Assembly: GCF_022921055.1 (NCBI RefSeq)
Contig: NZ_CP095061.1
Coordinates: forward strand, 5,061,501 to 5,125,500
DNA: 64,000 nt
Source: Hymenobacter volaticus
Lineage (GTDB): Bacteria > Bacteroidota > Bacteroidia > Cytophagales > Hymenobacteraceae
Direction: 5' to 3'
Position numbers and translations under genes: made by a program. Below the pieces are notes generated by a model. The model searched no databases and was not told the DNA's origin. It saw nothing but the letters and a program-made list of their open reading frames with translations. This document shows, piece by piece, positions 61,539-64,000 of the stretch (its first letter is position 1; each line of letters starts with the position of its first letter).

Positions 61539-62318
61539 ATGCTACTATCTTTTAGGCACTTGTGGCTGATGCTGCTTGTGATCTTGTCATTTGTGAACAA
61601 CAATGCGTGGGCACAGAAGCCTCTTCAGAAGGAGGAAAAAGCTAAGCTAGATGACTGCTACCGGATAGTGGGCAGAGACAGTGTAGTCTTCTATTATTCT
61701 GTTGATTACGTGCTTACCCCGCCGGGTTGTGCTGCTATCCGCCGCCACATTCGCTTGGACAGCGCGGGCCACTTCTGGGGCTACGTGCGCGACTACAAGC
61801 TTAGCAACAATCAGCTTTTACTGCAGGGTGCTTATCGTGAGGGCCTTATGGAAGGCCTGTTCGAAGTATATCACGATACGGGCGAGTTGGCAGCCCGTGG
61901 CAATTATCGCAAAGGTCAGCAAGTTGGAGACTGGGGCTATTGGTATCCGTCGGGAAGGAAACGGCAGGTGCTTAGTTTTCGCAATGGCTTAGACCCGTTG
62001 GTGCAGCAATTTTGGGATGAAGCAGGCCAGCAATTGGTTAAGGACGGCAACGGCACGTGGTATCGGCAGGAGGATGGAATGCAGTTGTCTGGCACCGTTG
62101 TGGGTGGCATACCTGACGGGCGCTGGCAACTTCGCCGGATAGACGATGAACACTTGGTGGCGCGGGAAAACTTTGTGAAAGGAAACTTCCGAAATGGCGT
62201 GCTCGTCGACCAAATGTATGCTTACCGGGACCAGTCGCGCTTCAGTGTAGCTGATTGGGAGCAGTACCGGGCAGCTGAAAAGTATAGCATAGGAACCCCT
62301 TGCCCCTCAGGCAAATAG
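61539..62318 (+). CDS. Exported MORN/YwqK-like repeat protein
   Basis: 259 residues. Signal peptide MLLSFRHLWLMLLVILSFVNNNAWAQ, then repeats of the MORN variant type: LLQGAYREGLMEGLFEVYHD, GNYRKGQQVGDWGYWYPSG, LSFRNGLDPLVQQFWDEAG, GTVVGGIPDGRWQLRRIDD, each with G-x-W/F-x-x-Y. Such units form an extended beta-sheet and occur in YwqK-type proteins. The function is unknown. No toxin partner is close. Confidence 0.72.
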   Translation: MLLSFRHLWLMLLVILSFVNNNAWAQKPLQKEEKAKLDDCYRIVGRDSVVFYYSVDYVLTPPGCAAIRRHIRLDSAGHFWGYVRDYKLSNNQLLLQGAYREGLMEGLFEVYHDTGELAARGNYRKGQQVGDWGYWYPSGRKRQVLSFRNGLDPLVQQFWDEAGQQLVKDGNGTWYRQEDGMQLSGTVVGGIPDGRWQLRRIDDEHLVARENFVKGNFRNGVLVDQMYAYRDQSRFSVADWEQYRAAEKYSIGTPCPSGK

Positions 62319-62374
62319 GCTTGTTTCCGCGCACAAGCCTAACCTTAAAGCAAATTTTACAGTTTCGGGAGAAT

Positions 62375-63642
62375 ATGAATGTTCCTGTTTCCGCACAGTT
62401 GCCCATCGTTATTGTGGGGGCCGGCATGGCTGGCCTTACCTGCGCCAACTACCTGCATCGCGCGGGCTGCCCGGTAGTGGTGCTCGAAGCCGCCGAAGCC
62501 GTAGGGGCCGCGTGCGCACCGACGTCACATCCGAAGGCTTCCGCCTCGACTATGGCTTTCAGGTGCTCCTGACCAAGTACCCCGAAGTGCAGCGCATGAT
62601 TGATTACGGAGCCCTCAACCTCAAGGCTTTTCGCTCTGGCGCCGTCATTCGGATGCCTGATGGCCGCGAAACCACCCTGCGCAATCCGCTACAGCAACCT
62701 CTCGCCGCTTTCCCGGCTCTTACGTCGCCCATTGGCACGCTGACCGACAAGCTGCGTATTCTTAGCTTGGTGCAGCACGTGCGTAGCCACAGCGCCGAAG
62801 AACTACTGGCGCATCCGTCCACAGACACGCTCACTTTTCTGCGGCGCTACGGGTGGAGCGAACAAATCATTGACACATTTTTCCGGCCTTTCTTCGGCGG
62901 GGTGTTTCTAGATCGTACGCTGACCACGGCTAGCAACTTTTTTGAGTTCGTGTTTCAGCAGTTTGTGATAGGTGAAGCCGCGGTGCCCGCTCTCGGCATG
63001 CAGCAGATTCCCGAGCAATTGGCCAACCGTCTCCCGGCTGGAACGGTCCGCCTCAACACCCCTGTCGAGTCAGTAGAAGGCAATAAAGTGCACTTACGCG
63101 GTGGCGAAACGCTAACCGCTGCTACCGTTGTGGTGGCTACCAACGGCGATACCACGGCCCGCCTGTTACCGCACTTGCCTCAGCTGCACGCTACCGCTTG
63201 GCGTCGTACTACTTGCACTTACTTTTCGGCTCCGGCATCGCCTGGTAGGCAGGATAAGTTGTTGCGCCTGAATGCAGCACATGGCCAAATGGCGCACAAT
63301 GTGTCCTTCCCCTCCGATGTCTCGCCAGACTACGCTCCGCCCGGACGCACCCTCGTATCGGTTAGCACTCACGGTGAGCATCACTTACCCGAAACCACCC
63401 TGGTGGCTTTATTACACGCTGAGTTGATGGTCTGGTTTGGCGACGAAGTGGCACAGTGGAAGCACTTGCGCACTTACCATTTACCTCATGCTTTGCCTGT
63501 CTATGCAAACGGCCAAGCGCAACACCAGGATCTGAAGCTAACTAATACCCTTTACCGCTGCGGCGACTACACTTCTTACCCTTCCCTAAATGCCGCCATG
63601 GCCTCGGGTCGGGAAGTAGCAGAGATGATCCTACAGTCTTAA
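62375..63642 (+). pseudogene. FAD-dependent oxidoreductase, frameshifted at a G-run
   Basis: The first frame from ATG 62375 gives IVIVGAGMAGLTCANYLH and VVVLEAAEAVG (dinucleotide fold), then goes astray. The second frame (to 63642) continues as RTDVTSEGFRLDYGFQVLLT, FFRPFFGGVFLDRTL and CGDYTSYPSLNAAMASGREV. The change falls at GGGG, 62504-62507: one more G restores VGGRVRTD, the normal second FAD motif. The joined protein (about 420 residues) is an amine-oxidase/phytoene-desaturase-like NAD(P)/FAD enzyme. It may be truly inactive or a sequencing error. Confidence 0.8.
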
Positions 63643-63657
63643 CAGCTTCGCATTCAG

Positions 63658-64000
63658 CTAGATGGTAAGATAAGCCGGGCAATGGTCGGAGTGAACTACG
63701 TCGGGTAGCAAACCGGCTTCCTGAATGCGTGACTCTAGCTCTTTATCAACTAATAGGTGGTCGAGGCGCCAGCCCACGTTGCGTTTCCGTGAGCCCGCTC
63801 GGTAGCTCCACCACGAGTAGTGGCCAGGCGCATCGCCGTGGTGGTGGCGGAAAGAATCAGTATAGCCATCAGCCAGGAAATCTTTGAACCACTGCCGTTC
63901 TTCTGGCGTGTACCCCGGGCTATTTTGGTTGGCTTTGGGATTGTGCAAGTCAATGGGCGTTTGGCAGCAATTATAGTCCCCACCAATAATGAGCCGTCGC
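63658..64000 (-). CDS. xth: Exodeoxyribonuclease III, C-terminal part
   Basis: The gene runs off the right end of the window; about 113 codons of the C-terminal part are seen. IIGGDYN (catalytic Asp/Asn pair), YTPEERQWFKDFLADGYTDSF, YSWWSYRAGSRKRNVGWRLD and VHSDHCPAYLTI (catalytic Asp-His near the end) are standard for the exonuclease III/AP endonuclease family in base-excision repair. It is convergent with the FAD gene at 15 bases. Confidence 0.93.
   Translation of the reverse strand, partial: RRLIIGGDYNCCQTPIDLHNPKANQNSPGYTPEERQWFKDFLADGYTDSFRHHHGDAPGHYSWWSYRAGSRKRNVGWRLDHLLVDKELESRIQEAGLLPDVVHSDHCPAYLTI

Noticed and set aside
61539..62318. Toxin-antitoxin pair, suggested by the YwqK-like antitoxin label
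   Set aside because: The protein has a signal peptide, and the neighbouring genes show no toxin; MORN-type repeats alone do not support the role.

Overview
The window looks like a chromosomal segment of a Hymenobacter-type bacterium (Bacteroidota, Cytophagales). This rests on gene content: DUF4783, DUF6799, tandem M13 lipoprotein peptidases, a BlaI/M56 pair whose sensor ends in TonB-plug-like repeats, the CbpA/CbpM pair, and many short lipoproteins and basic secreted proteins. Supporting signs are the lack of purine-rich ribosome binding sites and TAnnTTTG promoter elements. The species is inferred. I saw no rRNA, tRNA, CRISPR array, prophage or intact insertion sequence.

Layout. 1-360 is the end of class I ribonucleotide reductase alpha. 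0.4-1.6 kb is an AT-rich patch with a DUF3800 gene and a possible structured RNA. 1.6-13.7 kb holds mostly single housekeeping and accessory genes: hydrolase, RibD-type reductase, NUDIX, a frameshifted CrtO-like acyltransferase, an ArsM-like methyltransferase, a TPM protein, a HAD enzyme, Hsp20 and GNAT. 13.8-22.5 kb has aspartase, DUF547, HAD and creatininase-family enzymes, two STAS-like paralogues, and a blaI-blaR1 pair with a tandem operator. 22.7-26.4 kb is pta-ackA (acetate overflow). 26.5-31 kb has two tandem M13 peptidases, followed by a divergent GH42 beta-galactosidase. 33.7-45.9 kb is mixed: pirin, old yellow enzyme, orphan SUKH-3, PPK2, a second Hsp20, GH25 lysozyme, RlpA, cbpA-cbpM, a ZIP transporter. 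46-55.2 kb has lipoproteins, nadC, gpmI, YjbQ and prfA. 55.3-60.7 kb is the threonine operon thrA-thrB-thrC. The right end has a DUF3365 haem protein, a MORN-type protein, a frameshifted FAD oxidoreductase and the end of an exonuclease III gene.

The strongest regulatory finding is directly upstream of thrA. A 32-codon leader peptide has 8 Thr and 4 Ile codons. Its stop codon directly abuts an antiterminator arm, and the antiterminator is mutually exclusive with a U-tract terminator. This is a classic ribosome-mediated thr attenuator.

A second genome-scale feature is a family of palindromic intergenic repeats (core around TGCTGAGCGCAG-CGAAGCATCTCGC) at four loci. Two sub-families are separated by their loop sequences. 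Two genes (CrtO-like and FAD oxidoreductase) carry single-base frameshifts that may be real or sequencing errors.
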